Below are positions 42,056 through 52,042 of a stretch of DNA of 64,000 nt, one piece after another. Within the stretch, counting starts at the first letter, position 1. Every line of letters begins with the position of its first letter. The stretch spans positions 62,001 to 126,000 of the forward strand of contig NZ_JAAGOH010000013.1 of NCBI RefSeq assembly GCF_010499455.1, given 5' to 3'. Source of the stretch: Ideonella livida (GTDB lineage: Bacteria; Pseudomonadota; Gammaproteobacteria; Burkholderiales; Burkholderiaceae_C). The position numbers were made by a program, and so were the translations under genes. The notes under the pieces were generated by a model. That model was given only the letters and a program-made list of their open reading frames with translations. It searched no databases and was not told the DNA's origin.

Positions 42056-44674
42056 TCAACCCAGCGCGGCGGTGCGGGCCGCCGCGTCCTGACCCATCAG
42101 CGGAAACCACAGCGTCACCTCGGTGCCCACACCGGGCGCGCTCTGCACCTCAACCCGGCCGCCCTGCAGCTCGGTGATCTCCTTGACCAGGGACATGCCC
42201 AATCCGGTGCCGGGGATGTTGCCCGAAGGGTCGGCACGGTAGAAGCGCTCGAACACCCGGGCCAGCTGCGCCGGTGTCATGCCAATGCCCTGGTCTGACA
42301 CGCGCACGCCGACGGCGGGCTCGCCTTGGACCTCGCCGTCGAGCGTACTCAGGCGGATCTCACCGCCTTGCGGCGAGTACTTGAAGGCATTGCTGACCAC
42401 ATTGGTCAACGCCCGGTGGGTCTTCTCCGGGTCCAGCAGCAGCAAGGCCTCGGGGTGGCGCACCTCCATCACCACCTTGCGGGGATCCCCGTGGACCATG
42501 AAGCTCTGCACCGCCTGCTCCAGCACCGGGGCCAGGCGCAAGGGCTCGCGCTTGAGGTCCTTGCCCTGGCGGGCCTCGATGCGGGCCAGGTCCAGCAGCT
42601 CATTGACCATGCTGATGAGCAGCGAGGCCTGGCGGTGGATGGTCTCCAGCACATCGCGCCGGCGCGCCTCCGGCACCGGCCGGTTGAGCAGCAACTCGGT
42701 AAAGCCGAACACGCTGACCATGGGGGTGCGCAGCTCATGCGCCGCGGTGGTCAGGAACTCGCTCTTCATGCGGTCGACCTCCATCTCGCGGGTCACGTCG
42801 CGGAAGTAGAGGATGGACTCGCCGCGGCCGTCGATGTTCAGCCGCGCCAGGCGGGTGAGGGTCAGGCGTTGCGGGCTCTGCACCTCCACCAGGTCGTCGG
42901 TGTCGTAACTGCCCACCCCGCAGGTCAGCAGGCCGGCCAGCGGGCGCCAGGGGCGGGCCGGGTCGCACTGTGCCCCGAAACGGGCGTCGAACTCGGCCAG
43001 GCTCATGCCAGCAGCCACCGTGTGGGGCTCCCAGCCGGTCATGCGCAGCAGGGCCTGGTTGGCAAACACCAGCTGCCCCTCACGGTCGAACACCGCATAG
43101 CCGTCCGGGCTGAGGTCGAAGACCGCATTGAGCCGGGCGTTGCGCTCAGCCAGCGCCAGCCGGGACCGCTCCCGCTCGCTGACATCGGTCTGGATGCCGA
43201 CATAGTGGCGCACGGAGCCATCGGAGGCACGCACCGGCGCCAGGGCCAGCTCGTTGAAGAACAGGCTGCCGTCCTTGCGGTAGTTGCGCAGCACCACGGT
43301 CACCGCCTCCTGGGCGGCCAGGGCTCGGCGCACCTGTTCGATCTCGGGTTGCTGGCGGTCCTGCGCCAGCAGCAGGTCGCCGCACTTCTTGCCGATGGCC
43401 TCCCAGGGCTGGTAGCCGGTGATGCGGGTGAAAGCCGGGTTGGCGTAGAAGATGGGCTCGCCCGGCAGCGACATGTCGGAGATGACGATGCCGTTGGTGG
43501 TGCACTCCAGCGCCCGGTTGTAGAGCTCCAGCATGCCCATGGTCATGCGCTGCTCGGTCAGGTCGCGCACCACGCAGGCATAGCGCGGCCCTTCGGGCGT
43601 GACCACCCGGGAGAGCGAGGCCTCGGCCGGGAACTCGGTGCCGTCATGGCGACGGGCCGTCAACTCCAGCCGCGCCAGATGCGACTGGCTGGACCGCATG
43701 AACAGGCCGCCCAGGGTGACGCGCTCGATCTCGGCGGCATCCATGCCGGGCAGCAGGCGGGCCAGGGGCTGACCGACGATCTGCTCCTCGGTGCAGCCGA
43801 AGACCGACGTGACGGCGTGGTTGACCAGCGTGACCGCCCCGCGGTCGTCCAACCCCATGAGCGCGTCGGGTGCGGCGTGGATCACCAGCGAGGTGCGGGC
43901 CTCGGCCTGCTGCAGGGCCTCGTGCTGGCGGTGCAGGGTGTCCAGCCGGCCCCGCAGCGCGCGGGCCAGCTCGTCGACCTCGGCACAGCCGGAATCGGCC
44001 GGCGGCCCCTGGGCGGCATCCTCGCCCGGGGCGGTGGCCGTCTGCACCAGCCGGTGCAGGGGCCGCACCAGCAGGTGCAGCCAGCCCCCCAGCCACACGG
44101 CGGCCAGACCCGAAACCAGCACCAGGGCGAAGAAAATATGGTCCCGCAACCGGTCCAGCGGCTCGAGGTGCGGTGAGGCATCCAGATGCAGGGACAGGCG
44201 CAGGCCGGCGCCACCACGGCCGTCCGAGGCCAGCACCGTCCAGGCTTGGTAGTGGCCGGAGGCGTCGCGGCGCACACCTTGCGCCTCCCCGGCAGGCACG
44301 GTCTCCAGATGCTGCGGCCGACTGACCACCTGCACCTGGTCGCCCGCCGGCATGAAGCTCATCCAGGGCCGCCCCTGGGCGTCCCAGACGTCCAGCCGCA
44401 CCACCCCCGGCGCCTGGGCCTGCTCCGCCAGGCGCGCCGCCACCGCCTCCAACTGGCCCGCGCGCAGGTCAAACTGGCTGCGCTGGACCAGGGTCTGGAG
44501 CCGCTCACGGGCCAGGGTGGAGCCACGCTCCTCAGCCTCGCGTTCCAACCGCCAGGCCGAGAAGGCGTAGAGCAGCAGCACCGACACCAGCCCCACCAGG
44601 ACCAGGGCGGCCATCATCTGGTCGGGCAGGCGCGCCGGCCAAAGCGCGCGGCGCAACGCCAGTCGGGTGTCCAC
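42056..44674 (-). CDS. Membrane PAS sensor histidine kinase with a LOV-like domain
   Basis: An 872-residue kinase. Two membrane helices (about 20-40 and 180-200) bracket a periplasmic sensor. Then come three PAS domains (about 258-375, 385-505 and 510-630), HisKA with HELRTP (His646), and a HATPase with SNAFKYSP and GTGLGMSLVKEI. The second PAS is strikingly LOV-like in its second half (NYRKDGSLFFNELALAPVR, HYVGIQTDVSERE). At the flavin-cysteine loop it reads GKKCGDLL: the Cys (431) is kept but the usual Asn, Arg and Gln of GxNCRFLQ are replaced. The ligand or light response is therefore open. It is 17 nt downstream of a response-regulator gene. Confidence 0.9.
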   Translation of the reverse strand: MDTRLALRRALWPARLPDQMMAALVLVGLVSVLLLYAFSAWRLEREAEERGSTLARERLQTLVQRSQFDLRAGQLEAVAARLAEQAQAPGVVRLDVWDAQGRPWMSFMPAGDQVQVVSRPQHLETVPAGEAQGVRRDASGHYQAWTVLASDGRGGAGLRLSLHLDASPHLEPLDRLRDHIFFALVLVSGLAAVWLGGWLHLLVRPLHRLVQTATAPGEDAAQGPPADSGCAEVDELARALRGRLDTLHRQHEALQQAEARTSLVIHAAPDALMGLDDRGAVTLVNHAVTSVFGCTEEQIVGQPLARLLPGMDAAEIERVTLGGLFMRSSQSHLARLELTARRHDGTEFPAEASLSRVVTPEGPRYACVVRDLTEQRMTMGMLELYNRALECTTNGIVISDMSLPGEPIFYANPAFTRITGYQPWEAIGKKCGDLLLAQDRQQPEIEQVRRALAAQEAVTVVLRNYRKDGSLFFNELALAPVRASDGSVRHYVGIQTDVSERERSRLALAERNARLNAVFDLSPDGYAVFDREGQLVFANQALLRMTGWEPHTVAAGMSLAEFDARFGAQCDPARPWRPLAGLLTCGVGSYDTDDLVEVQSPQRLTLTRLARLNIDGRGESILYFRDVTREMEVDRMKSEFLTTAAHELRTPMVSVFGFTELLLNRPVPEARRRDVLETIHRQASLLISMVNELLDLARIEARQGKDLKREPLRLAPVLEQAVQSFMVHGDPRKVVMEVRHPEALLLLDPEKTHRALTNVVSNAFKYSPQGGEIRLSTLDGEVQGEPAVGVRVSDQGIGMTPAQLARVFERFYRADPSGNIPGTGLGMSLVKEITELQGGRVEVQSAPGVGTEVTLWFPLMGQDAAARTAALG

Positions 44675-44691
44675 GGTCGGACGGTCCGCGC

Positions 44692-45066
44692 TCAGACGGG
44701 GGTGTCCACCAGCCGCTCCAGCGTCTCAATGAGCTGCAGTGGGCTGAAGGGCTTGACCAGGTACTCGTCAGCACCGGCGGCGGCACCGGCTTCGCGGTCC
44801 TTCTGCTGCCCGCGGGCGGTCAGCAGCACGATCTTGACGGACTTGAGCGCCGGGTCGTTCTTGATGCGCTGGCAGACCTGCAGGCCATCGAGCTCGCCGG
44901 GCATCATCACGTCCAGCAGCATCAGGTCGGGCTGGATGGCGCTGGCCATGCGCAGGCCGAAGGCGCCGTCAGCCGCCTCGTGGATCTCGTAGTTCTCGAA
45001 CTCCAGCGTCATGCGGATCAGCTTGCGGATGTCAGGCTGGTCTTCGACGATCAGGATGCGTTTCAT
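44692..45066 (-). CDS. Single-domain (CheY-like) response regulator
   Basis: A 124-residue receiver with no output domain. Acidic pocket residues Glu8 and Asp9 are in ILIVEDQPD, the phospho-acceptor Asp52 in LLDVMMPG, Thr in LLTARG and Lys in YLVKPFSP, so it should be phosphorylatable. It lies between the kinase-like gene (69 nt upstream) and the PAS kinase (17 nt downstream) in one minus-strand unit. It probably relays signal between them or to a distant target, as in phosphorelays. Confidence 0.92.
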   Translation of the reverse strand: MKRILIVEDQPDIRKLIRMTLEFENYEIHEAADGAFGLRMASAIQPDLMLLDVMMPGELDGLQVCQRIKNDPALKSVKIVLLTARGQQKDREAGAAAGADEYLVKPFSPLQLIETLERLVDTPV

Positions 45067-45135
45067 CTGCGGTCTCCCAGGGTCTCGGGTTCAGGTCGGG
45101 GTTGGCGGCGGACGCGCCTGCGCCCGCCGGACTCA

Positions 45136-46287
45136 TCAGGTGCTGGCGGCGGCGCGCTTGCGGGAGCGGGCCATCAGCGCGGCCAGGTCCTTGGCGTACT
45201 GCTGGGCCTGGGCAATGTCGAGCTGGCTGGTGTCGGTGCGGAACGGCGCGCCCGTGGGCAGGTCGATGAGGAAGTTGCGCAGGCCGTCCTCGTCCTCCTC
45301 GCGCAGCTGGCCGCCGTGCAGGGCGATGATGTGCTGGCAGAGCTTGAGGCCGATCTCCTCGCGCGCATGGCGCCGGGGTGCCGGGGCCGCGGGGGGCGTG
45401 GCGGCAGGCCGCGGCGCCCCGGGGCGTGCGGCAGCGGCGGCCACCGGCGCCGCCCCCATGGGCACGGCATCCACCGGCTTGCGGGCAAACACCCCGCAGT
45501 CGCGGAAGATGATCAGCGCCCGCGGGCCCATCTGGCGATGCTCGATCTCCAACTGCGCCCCCTTGGGGGCACCACGCACCGCAGACTCCAGGCACTCGCG
45601 GAAGACGCGGCCCAGCCACATCTCGCTGCCATACAGGGTGGACAGGCTCTGCACCCCGCCCTGGGCGCGGAAGCGGGCGGTGATGCCGCGGTCCAGCGCC
45701 AGCGGCTCCACCTCACCCCAGACCTTCTGCAGCAGCGGCCACAGCTCGATGCGATCGGTGGACAGCAGGGCCTCGGAGCCCCAGATCGAGGCCAGGTCCA
45801 CCAGCTTGTCCAAGGTGCGCAGGGTGCTCTCCAGCCGGTCAGCCAGCGTGGCCATGGCCACGCGGTCCCCCTGGTCCACCGCCACCCCCAGGCTGAGCTG
45901 CGCCTCCCGCAAGGGATCGCGCAGGTCCTCCTTGATGACCATCATCAGGTTGTCAAAGGCGGCCCCCCCCTCGGCATCGTCCTCGCCGCCGCGGATCAGC
46001 ACAAAGGCGTCGTCCTTGGTCAGCCCGGGAATGACCCGGCAGGCCAGCTCCAGGGGCGCCTGGCCGGCCACCGCAGCCACCCCGACCGAATTCACCAGTT
46101 TGGGCGCCTGGCGGCTGACCACCTCGGCAATGGTGCGCGCCAGGTCGGGATCGAACACCCGCCGCCCCACGGCCAGCCCGGTGAGTTGGCCCGCCTGGCT
46201 GTTGAGGTGGCGCACCAGGCCGTCCTTGCCCACCCACAGCAGGCCTTGCCTGAGGTTCTCCAGCAGCTCCGATAGGCTCGCGTTCAT
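45136..46287 (-). CDS. Degenerate histidine-kinase-like protein (pseudokinase)
   Basis: A 383-residue cytoplasmic protein built like a kinase: a short PAS-like region (residues 5-100), a HisKA-like helix pair and a HATPase-like domain. The HisKA motif reads KEDLRDPL where SHELRTPL is expected, putting Glu120 in the phospho-His position. The N-box (RVFRECLESA) lacks the usual Asn, the G1 box is DCGVF, and an Ala/Pro-rich insert of about 30 residues (near 280-310) interrupts the ATP lid. The G2-like IGLKLCQHIIALHGG remains. It heads the unit with the receiver and PAS kinase, so a scaffolding or regulatory role is inferred. ATG at 46287 gives MNASLSELL. Confidence 0.75.
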   Translation of the reverse strand: MNASLSELLENLRQGLLWVGKDGLVRHLNSQAGQLTGLAVGRRVFDPDLARTIAEVVSRQAPKLVNSVGVAAVAGQAPLELACRVIPGLTKDDAFVLIRGGEDDAEGGAAFDNLMMVIKEDLRDPLREAQLSLGVAVDQGDRVAMATLADRLESTLRTLDKLVDLASIWGSEALLSTDRIELWPLLQKVWGEVEPLALDRGITARFRAQGGVQSLSTLYGSEMWLGRVFRECLESAVRGAPKGAQLEIEHRQMGPRALIIFRDCGVFARKPVDAVPMGAAPVAAAAARPGAPRPAATPPAAPAPRRHAREEIGLKLCQHIIALHGGQLREEDEDGLRNFLIDLPTGAPFRTDTSQLDIAQAQQYAKDLAALMARSRKRAAAST

Positions 46288-46766
46288 GCTCCGTGTCTCC
46301 CGCACCGCGCAGGTCCACCGTCGCCGCCCCGCGGCGCCTGAAGGACTCTTCGCTCTTGCACGGTATCGGCGGATTCACGCGATCCTGAAGCCCGACCCCT
46401 TGAAAACCCTGCACGCGGCTGGGCCGGCTCGTCTCAAGGTGAGCAGGTGTGACCTGGCGCCAGACCCTGGCGGTGGAATGCCCTGAAAGCCCGCATGCGC
46501 CGCCAGGACATTCGGCGGCTTGAATCAGGGAGTACCCGGGGCAAACAGACCCGCCAACGTGGTTTGCGGCAGTTGTCACACCCCTTTCATGCTTGTGCGC
46601 AGGGTCCGGGCAATCCGTGAAGTCTAGACCGGGAATGGGCTGGTGAACATGCTTGTCAAAGCCAGGACGGCTGTGCACACTGGAATCAACCCGGCGGCGA
46701 CTTCACACCCCGGGCCGGGCGGGCCCCGGCGCCCGCCGAAGTACCCTTGACTGATAGGAGCGCTCG
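46288..46766. promoter_or_regulatory. 479-nt divergent region between signalling module and hpf
   Basis: No credible gene. It must contain promoters for the kinase-like gene (leftward) and hpf (rightward). A rightward candidate is TTGTCA (46653-46658) with a 17-nt spacer to CACACT (46676-46681). A GG-N10-GC pair near 46685 is too poor to call a sigma-54 site. hpf itself has an AGGAG Shine-Dalgarno. Confidence 0.35.
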
Positions 46767-47111
46767 ATGAACCTGACGATCAGCGGACATCACCTGGAAG
46801 TGACCCCGGCCCTGCGCGAACACGTTCGCAACAAGCTGGAGCGCGTCACCCGGCATTTCGATCAAGTGGTGGATGTCAACGTCCTGCTGACGGTGGAGAA
46901 GCTCAAGGAGAAGGAACGACGCCAGAAGGCTGAAGTGACGTTGCACATGAAGGGCAAGGACATCTTCGTGGAACAGTCCCATGAGGACCTGTACGCGGCC
47001 ATCGACCAGCTCATGGACAAGCTGGACCGCCAGGTGGTGCGCCACAAGGACCGTCTGCAGGACCATCACCACGAGGCGGTCAAGCGCCAGGAGATGGGCG
47101 CCGCACTCTGA
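46767..47111 (+). CDS. hpf: Ribosome hibernation promoting factor
   Basis: A 114-residue HPF/RaiA-type protein that binds the 30S decoding region and helps form inactive 100S ribosomes in slow growth. [24 protein letters not shown] opens the domain (quoted to residue 20 it is typical), followed by [27 protein letters not shown] and [18 protein letters not shown]. It is a short form with a histidine-rich tail (HHHEAVKRQ), lacking the long C-terminal dimerisation domain. rpoN, the usual upstream neighbour, is not here. Followed by a strong hairpin and ptsN. Confidence 0.93.
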   Translation: MNLTISGHHLEVTPALREHVRNKLERVTRHFDQVVDVNVLLTVEKLKEKERRQKAEVTLHMKGKDIFVEQSHEDLYAAIDQLMDKLDRQVVRHKDRLQDHHHEAVKRQEMGAAL

Positions 47112-47150
47112 CGTGTGCCCCCCGGTGGGCCGGCAGGCCTGCTGACCTGC

Positions 47151-47174
47151 ATCGGCGGCCCCTGGGCCGCCGAT
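47151..47174 (+). terminator. Perfect 11-bp stem after hpf
   Basis: ATCGGCGGCCC and GGGCCGCCGAT pair around CT, 40 nt past the hpf stop. The following bases (CTCGTTC) hold no T-run, so efficient intrinsic termination is uncertain. With a separate promoter before ptsN, it suggests hpf can be expressed apart from ptsN-hprK. Confidence 0.5.
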
Positions 47175-47273
47175 CTCGTTCATGGCCCCCGGTCGTTGTC
47201 CTGGGGAGACAAAGCCGTCCCGTCGGCGACTGCGCGGTGGAGAGAGGTCCGCACGGGGCTTGGCGCCGATTCC

Positions 47274-47279
47274 TATAAT
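47274..47279 (+). promoter_or_regulatory. Consensus -10 (TATAAT) upstream of ptsN
   Basis: A perfect TATAAT, 75 nt before the ptsN start. The matching -35 (around GCACGG) is poor. It is of the CTAnAATcC type also seen before bamE and maeB. Confidence 0.5.
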
Positions 47280-47353
47280 CCGCCTCCCTGTCGGCCGTTG
47301 TCCAGGCGCTTGTGCCCGGTCCCTGCCGGGCTTGATGTCGGAGATCGCTTGCC

Positions 47354-47824
47354 ATGAACCGCCTCGCCACCATCCTGCCAGCCGCCAATGTGCTGGTGAA
47401 CGTGGATGCGACCAGCAAGAAACGGGTGTTCGAGCAGGCTGGCCTGCTCTTCGAGAACCAGCACGCCATCGCACGTGCCACGGTGACGGACAACCTGTTC
47501 GCCCGTGAACGCCTGGGCTCCACCGGCCTGGGTCACGGCGTGGCCGTGCCGCACGGTCGAGTCAAGGGCCTGAAGAATCCGCTGGCCGCGGTGGTGCGAC
47601 TGCAGAACCCCATCCCTTTTGACGCCCCGGACGACGAGGCCGTCAGCCTGCTGATCTTCCTGCTGGTGCCCGAGGCGGCCACGCAGCGCCACTTGGAGAT
47701 CCTCTCCGAGATCGCCGAGCTGCTGTCCGACCGCGAGCTGCGCGAAAAACTCAAAACCGAGTCCGACGCCGCCGCCGTGCACCGGCTGATCGAAGGCTGG
47801 GAACCCTTGAAGTCGGTGGCGTGA
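47354..47824 (+). CDS. ptsN: Nitrogen PTS EIIA component
   Basis: A 156-residue EIIA-Ntr. The phosphorylated His is His67 in [29 protein letters not shown] and [13 protein letters not shown] are also conserved. It accepts phosphate from NPr/HPr and regulates potassium uptake, carbon storage and related functions by protein contacts rather than sugar transport. Its TGA overlaps the hprK GTG, so the phosphoprotein and the HPr kinase are translationally coupled, as in related proteobacteria. Confidence 0.93.
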   Translation: MNRLATILPAANVLVNVDATSKKRVFEQAGLLFENQHAIARATVTDNLFARERLGSTGLGHGVAVPHGRVKGLKNPLAAVVRLQNPIPFDAPDDEAVSLLIFLLVPEAATQRHLEILSEIAELLSDRELREKLKTESDAAAVHRLIEGWEPLKSVA

Positions 47825-48780
47825 AACCCAGCTCCATCAGCGCCGAAGCGCTGTTCGAGGAACACCAGCCCGCGCTGCGCTGGGAGTGGATCGCCGGCCA
47901 CGGCCATCCTGAGCGCCGCTTCGACGAAGCGGCGGTGCGCGACGCCCGCTCCGCGGCCGACCTGGTGGGCTACCTCAACTACATCCACCCCTATCGGGTG
48001 CAGCTGGTGGGACGGCGGGAGGTGGATTACCTCAACGCCAGCGTGGCCCCCGAGGTCCAGGAGCGGCGCATCCAGCGCATCGTCACCCTGGAGCCACCGG
48101 TCATCATCGTGGCCGACGACCAGCGCCCGCCTGAGCGGCTGGTGGCCATGTGCGACCGGGCCGAGATCCCGCTGTTCACCACCACCCACTCCGCGGGCCA
48201 CGTCATCGACGTGGTGCGCTCCTACCTGGGCCAACTCTTTGCCGAGCGCACCACCCGCCATGGCGTCTTCATGGACATCCTGGGGCTGGGCGTCATGCTC
48301 ACCGGCGAGTCCGGCCTGGGCAAGAGCGAACTGGGCCTGGAGCTGATCTCACGTGGCCACGGCCTGGTGGCCGACGACGCGGTGGACCTCTACCGCGTCT
48401 CGCAGAGCACGCTGGAGGGCCGTTGCCCGGAATTGCTGCTCAACCTGCTGGAAGTGCGCGGTATCGGCCTGCTGGACATCAAGGCCATCTTTGGCGAGAC
48501 CGCGGTGCGCCGCAAGATGCGCCTGAAGCTCATCGTCCATCTGGTGCGCAAGGAGACGATGGAGCGCGACTTCGAGCGCCTGCCCTACGAGCCCCTCTAC
48601 GAGGAAATCCTGGGCATCCCGGTACGCAAGGTCGTCATTGCGGTGGACGCCGGCCGCAACCTGGCGGTGCTGGTGGAAGCCGCGGTGCGCAACACCATCC
48701 TGCAGTTGCGCGGCATCGACACCTACCAGGAGTTCATTGCCCGCCACCAGGCGGCCATGGAGTCTGGCCGGGAGTCCTGA
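47821..48780 (+). CDS. hprK: HPr kinase/phosphorylase
   Basis: A 319-residue bifunctional enzyme that phosphorylates HPr on Ser46 and removes that phosphate. The Walker A motif GESGLGKSE is at residues 162-170. The family signature [18 protein letters not shown] follows, and [14 protein letters not shown] lies near the end. GTG start overlaps ptsN. The last 47 nt overlap the 3' end of convergent fur. With ptsN it forms the regulatory core of an incomplete PTS; HPr and enzyme I are not in the window. Confidence 0.93.
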   Translation: MKPSSISAEALFEEHQPALRWEWIAGHGHPERRFDEAAVRDARSAADLVGYLNYIHPYRVQLVGRREVDYLNASVAPEVQERRIQRIVTLEPPVIIVADDQRPPERLVAMCDRAEIPLFTTTHSAGHVIDVVRSYLGQLFAERTTRHGVFMDILGLGVMLTGESGLGKSELGLELISRGHGLVADDAVDLYRVSQSTLEGRCPELLLNLLEVRGIGLLDIKAIFGETAVRRKMRLKLIVHLVRKETMERDFERLPYEPLYEEILGIPVRKVVIAVDAGRNLAVLVEAAVRNTILQLRGIDTYQEFIARHQAAMESGRES

Positions 48781-49219
48781 CCCCGCCGGGGCCGTTGCCG
48801 CGGTGCTCGCAGTCGGGCTTGATGCACTGGGCATAGAGCGCCAGCGCATGGTCGCGCAAGGTGAAGCCCTTGTCCTGGGCAATGGCGCGCTGACGCGCCT
48901 CGATCTCGGGATCGAAGAACTCCTCGACCCGCCCGCAGCTCATGCAGACCAGGTGGTCATGGTGGTGGCCCTCATTGAGCTCAAACACCGACTTGCCCGA
49001 CTCGAAATGGCTGCGGGTAAGGATGCCGGCCTGCTCAAACTGCATCAGCACCCGGTAGACCGTGGCCAGACCGATGTCCGAACCGTCGGCCAGAAGGGCC
49101 TTGAAGACGTCTTCGGCCGTCATGTGCCGCAGGCTGGCCTTCTGGAAGACCTCCAGAATCCGGATGCGCGGCAGCGTGGCCTTGAGGCCGCTGCTCTTGA
49201 GTTCTTCGACCTGGGTCAT
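48734..49219 (-). CDS. fur: Ferric uptake regulator Fur
   Basis: A 161-residue metal-dependent repressor. Winged helix residues 10-80 include [16 protein letters not shown]. The metal-sensing part has [11 protein letters not shown] and two zinc pairs, Cys92/Cys95 (CMSC) and Cys132/Cys137 (CIKPDC). Typical Fur ends soon after CIKPDCEHR; here about 20 more residues rich in Gly/Pro are added by read-through into the hprK antisense strand. It is divergent from bamE, the usual arrangement in proteobacteria. Confidence 0.95.
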   Translation of the reverse strand: MTQVEELKSSGLKATLPRIRILEVFQKASLRHMTAEDVFKALLADGSDIGLATVYRVLMQFEQAGILTRSHFESGKSVFELNEGHHHDHLVCMSCGRVEEFFDPEIEARQRAIAQDKGFTLRDHALALYAQCIKPDCEHRGNGPGGVRTPGQTPWPPGGGQ

Positions 49220-49256
49220 GCTGTCTTCCTCATCCAGGCGGACCAGAGGGGCCCGC

Positions 49257-49262
49257 TAGAAT
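49257..49262 (+). promoter_or_regulatory. -10-like TAGAAT upstream of bamE
   Basis: TAGAAT in the 90-nt fur-bamE gap, about 48 nt before the bamE ATG. No good -35 at 17 nt. Direction and distance fit bamE. Confidence 0.35.
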
Positions 49263-49309
49263 CCTCCAATGATAGCCAGCGCCCGCTGGCGCTGCTGCCC
49301 GCCGGGGTC

Positions 49310-50754
<1,445 letters not shown>

Positions 50755-50759
50755 CCTCC

Positions 50760-50780
50760 GGCGGCCTGCCAGGGGCCGCC
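50760..50780 (+). terminator. 7-bp stem hairpin after dapB
   Basis: GGCGGCC and GGCCGCC pair around TGCCAGG, 5 nt after the dapB stop and 25 nt before exbB. No T-run follows. It may mark a transcript end or a partial terminator inside a longer operon. Confidence 0.35.
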
Positions 50781-50805
50781 CCTTGCCTACGGGACCGACC
50801 GCGAC

Positions 50806-51483
50806 ATGGGTGGATTAGCCGACTTCTGGGCGCAGAGCGACACGATCGGCCGCGCCGTGGCCCTGGTCCTGCTGGGCCTGTCCGTCACCACCTGGGTCAC
50901 GCTGTTGTGGCGGGGCTGGCTGCTGCACCGCGTGCGGCGCGACCTGCCGCGCGCCGTGCGCGCGTTCTGGGAAGCTCCCGGACTGGACGCTGGGCGCGAG
51001 CGCCTGGCCGCCCTGGACCGGGAGGGCATCGCCGGCGGCCTGGTGGCCGCGGCCTTCGAGACACCCAATCCCGCCTCGCTGCAGGGCCAGGCCGACCGAG
51101 GTGCCCAGCTCACCCGCCGGCTGCGCGACGCCCTGCACGACGGCCTGGGCCGGCTGCAGGCCGGCCAAGTGCTGCTGGCCTCGGTGGGGGCCACCTCGCC
51201 GTTCATCGGCCTGTTCGGCACGGTGTGGGGCATCTACCACGCCCTGCTGGGCATGGCCACCGCCGGCAGCCTGAACATTGAGCGCGTGGCCGGACCGGTG
51301 GGCGAAGCGCTGATCATGACCGCGGCCGGCCTGGCCGTGGCCATCCCCGCGGTGCTGGCCTACAACCTCTTCAGCAAGTGGCTGGGGGCCCTGGAGGCGG
51401 ACCTCGAAGGCCTGGCCCACGACCTGCGCGAGCTGGTGCTGGGCCATCCGGTGGCCGAAGCCGACGCCGGCACCCTGTCCTGA
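50806..51483 (+). CDS. exbB: ExbB/TolQ-family proton channel protein
   Basis: A 225-residue inner-membrane protein with three helices (about residues 18-38, 125-145 and 165-190). The conserved cluster LLASVGATSPFIGLFGTVWGIYHAL and GPVGEALIMTAAGLAVAIPAV, holding the pore Thr residues, is typical (first part quoted to show GATSPFIGLFGTVWG). With ExbD it harvests proton motive force for TonB-dependent outer-membrane transport. No tonB is adjacent. The gene lies 22 nt before exbD. Confidence 0.9.
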   Translation: MGGLADFWAQSDTIGRAVALVLLGLSVTTWVTLLWRGWLLHRVRRDLPRAVRAFWEAPGLDAGRERLAALDREGIAGGLVAAAFETPNPASLQGQADRGAQLTRRLRDALHDGLGRLQAGQVLLASVGATSPFIGLFGTVWGIYHALLGMATAGSLNIERVAGPVGEALIMTAAGLAVAIPAVLAYNLFSKWLGALEADLEGLAHDLRELVLGHPVAEADAGTLS

Positions 51484-51505
51484 GCCGCAAGGCACGCCCG
51501 ACACC

Positions 51506-51958
51506 ATGGCCTTCGGACGACTGGACCGCTCCCGCGCAGGCTCCCCGATGAGCGACATCAACATGACGCCGCTCATCGACGTGATGCTGGTGCTGCTGGT
51601 GATCTTCATCATCACCGCGCCGCTGATGACCTCCAGCCTCAAGCTCGACCTGCCCAAGGTCAGCGGTGCGCCCGCCGGGGCGGCGCCAGTGGCGCTGGCG
51701 GTGGCCCTGGACGCCCAGGGCCGGCTTTACCTGGAGGACGCCGCGGTCTCGAGGGAGTCCCTGCAGCACAGTGCCCGCCAGCGGGCCCGGCAGGACCCCA
51801 CCGCCGAAGTGCACCTGCGCGCCGACGAGAAGGTGCCCTACGGCCAGGTCGCCGAGCTGATCGGCCTGCTGCAGGAGGCCGGCCTGTCGCGGATCGGCTT
51901 CGTCACCACCCGCGCCGCCACCGACACCCCGACCGCCGCCCCCGCGGCGCCACGCTGA
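51506..51958 (+). CDS. exbD: ExbD/TolR-family protein
   Basis: A 150-residue protein with one N-terminal membrane helix and a periplasmic domain. MSDINMTPLIDVMLVLLVIF (residues 15-34) carries the essential Asp25 inside the membrane. The periplasmic part (VHLRADEKVPYGQVAELIGLL) is the ExbD/TolR fold. It forms the proton channel with ExbB. Ends with an Ala/Pro tail. Confidence 0.9.
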   Translation: MAFGRLDRSRAGSPMSDINMTPLIDVMLVLLVIFIITAPLMTSSLKLDLPKVSGAPAGAAPVALAVALDAQGRLYLEDAAVSRESLQHSARQRARQDPTAEVHLRADEKVPYGQVAELIGLLQEAGLSRIGFVTTRAATDTPTAAPAAPR

Positions 51959-52029
51959 ACGCCGCGGCCGGGCGCACCGGCCGTGCCTGCCCGTGGCCGG
52001 CTGCCCGGCCGCGGGCAGAAGCCCCCTTC

Positions 52030-52035
52030 TACAAT
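52030..52035 (+). promoter_or_regulatory. -10-like TACAAT immediately before leuS
   Basis: TACAAT ends 7 nt before the leuS ATG, and no Shine-Dalgarno lies between. If active, transcription would start at or next to the initiation codon, implying a leaderless mRNA. No clear -35 was found, so this remains tentative. Confidence 0.35.
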
Positions 52036-52042
52036 TCCTGAC

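Noticed and set aside
43160-43520. Canonical photoactive LOV domain
   Set aside because: The loop lacks Asn, Arg and Gln of GxNCRFLQ, so it can only be called LOV-like.
46684-46698. Sigma-54-like GG-N10-GC before hpf
   Set aside because: Only the GG and GC dinucleotides match; the rest of the -24/-12 consensus is absent.
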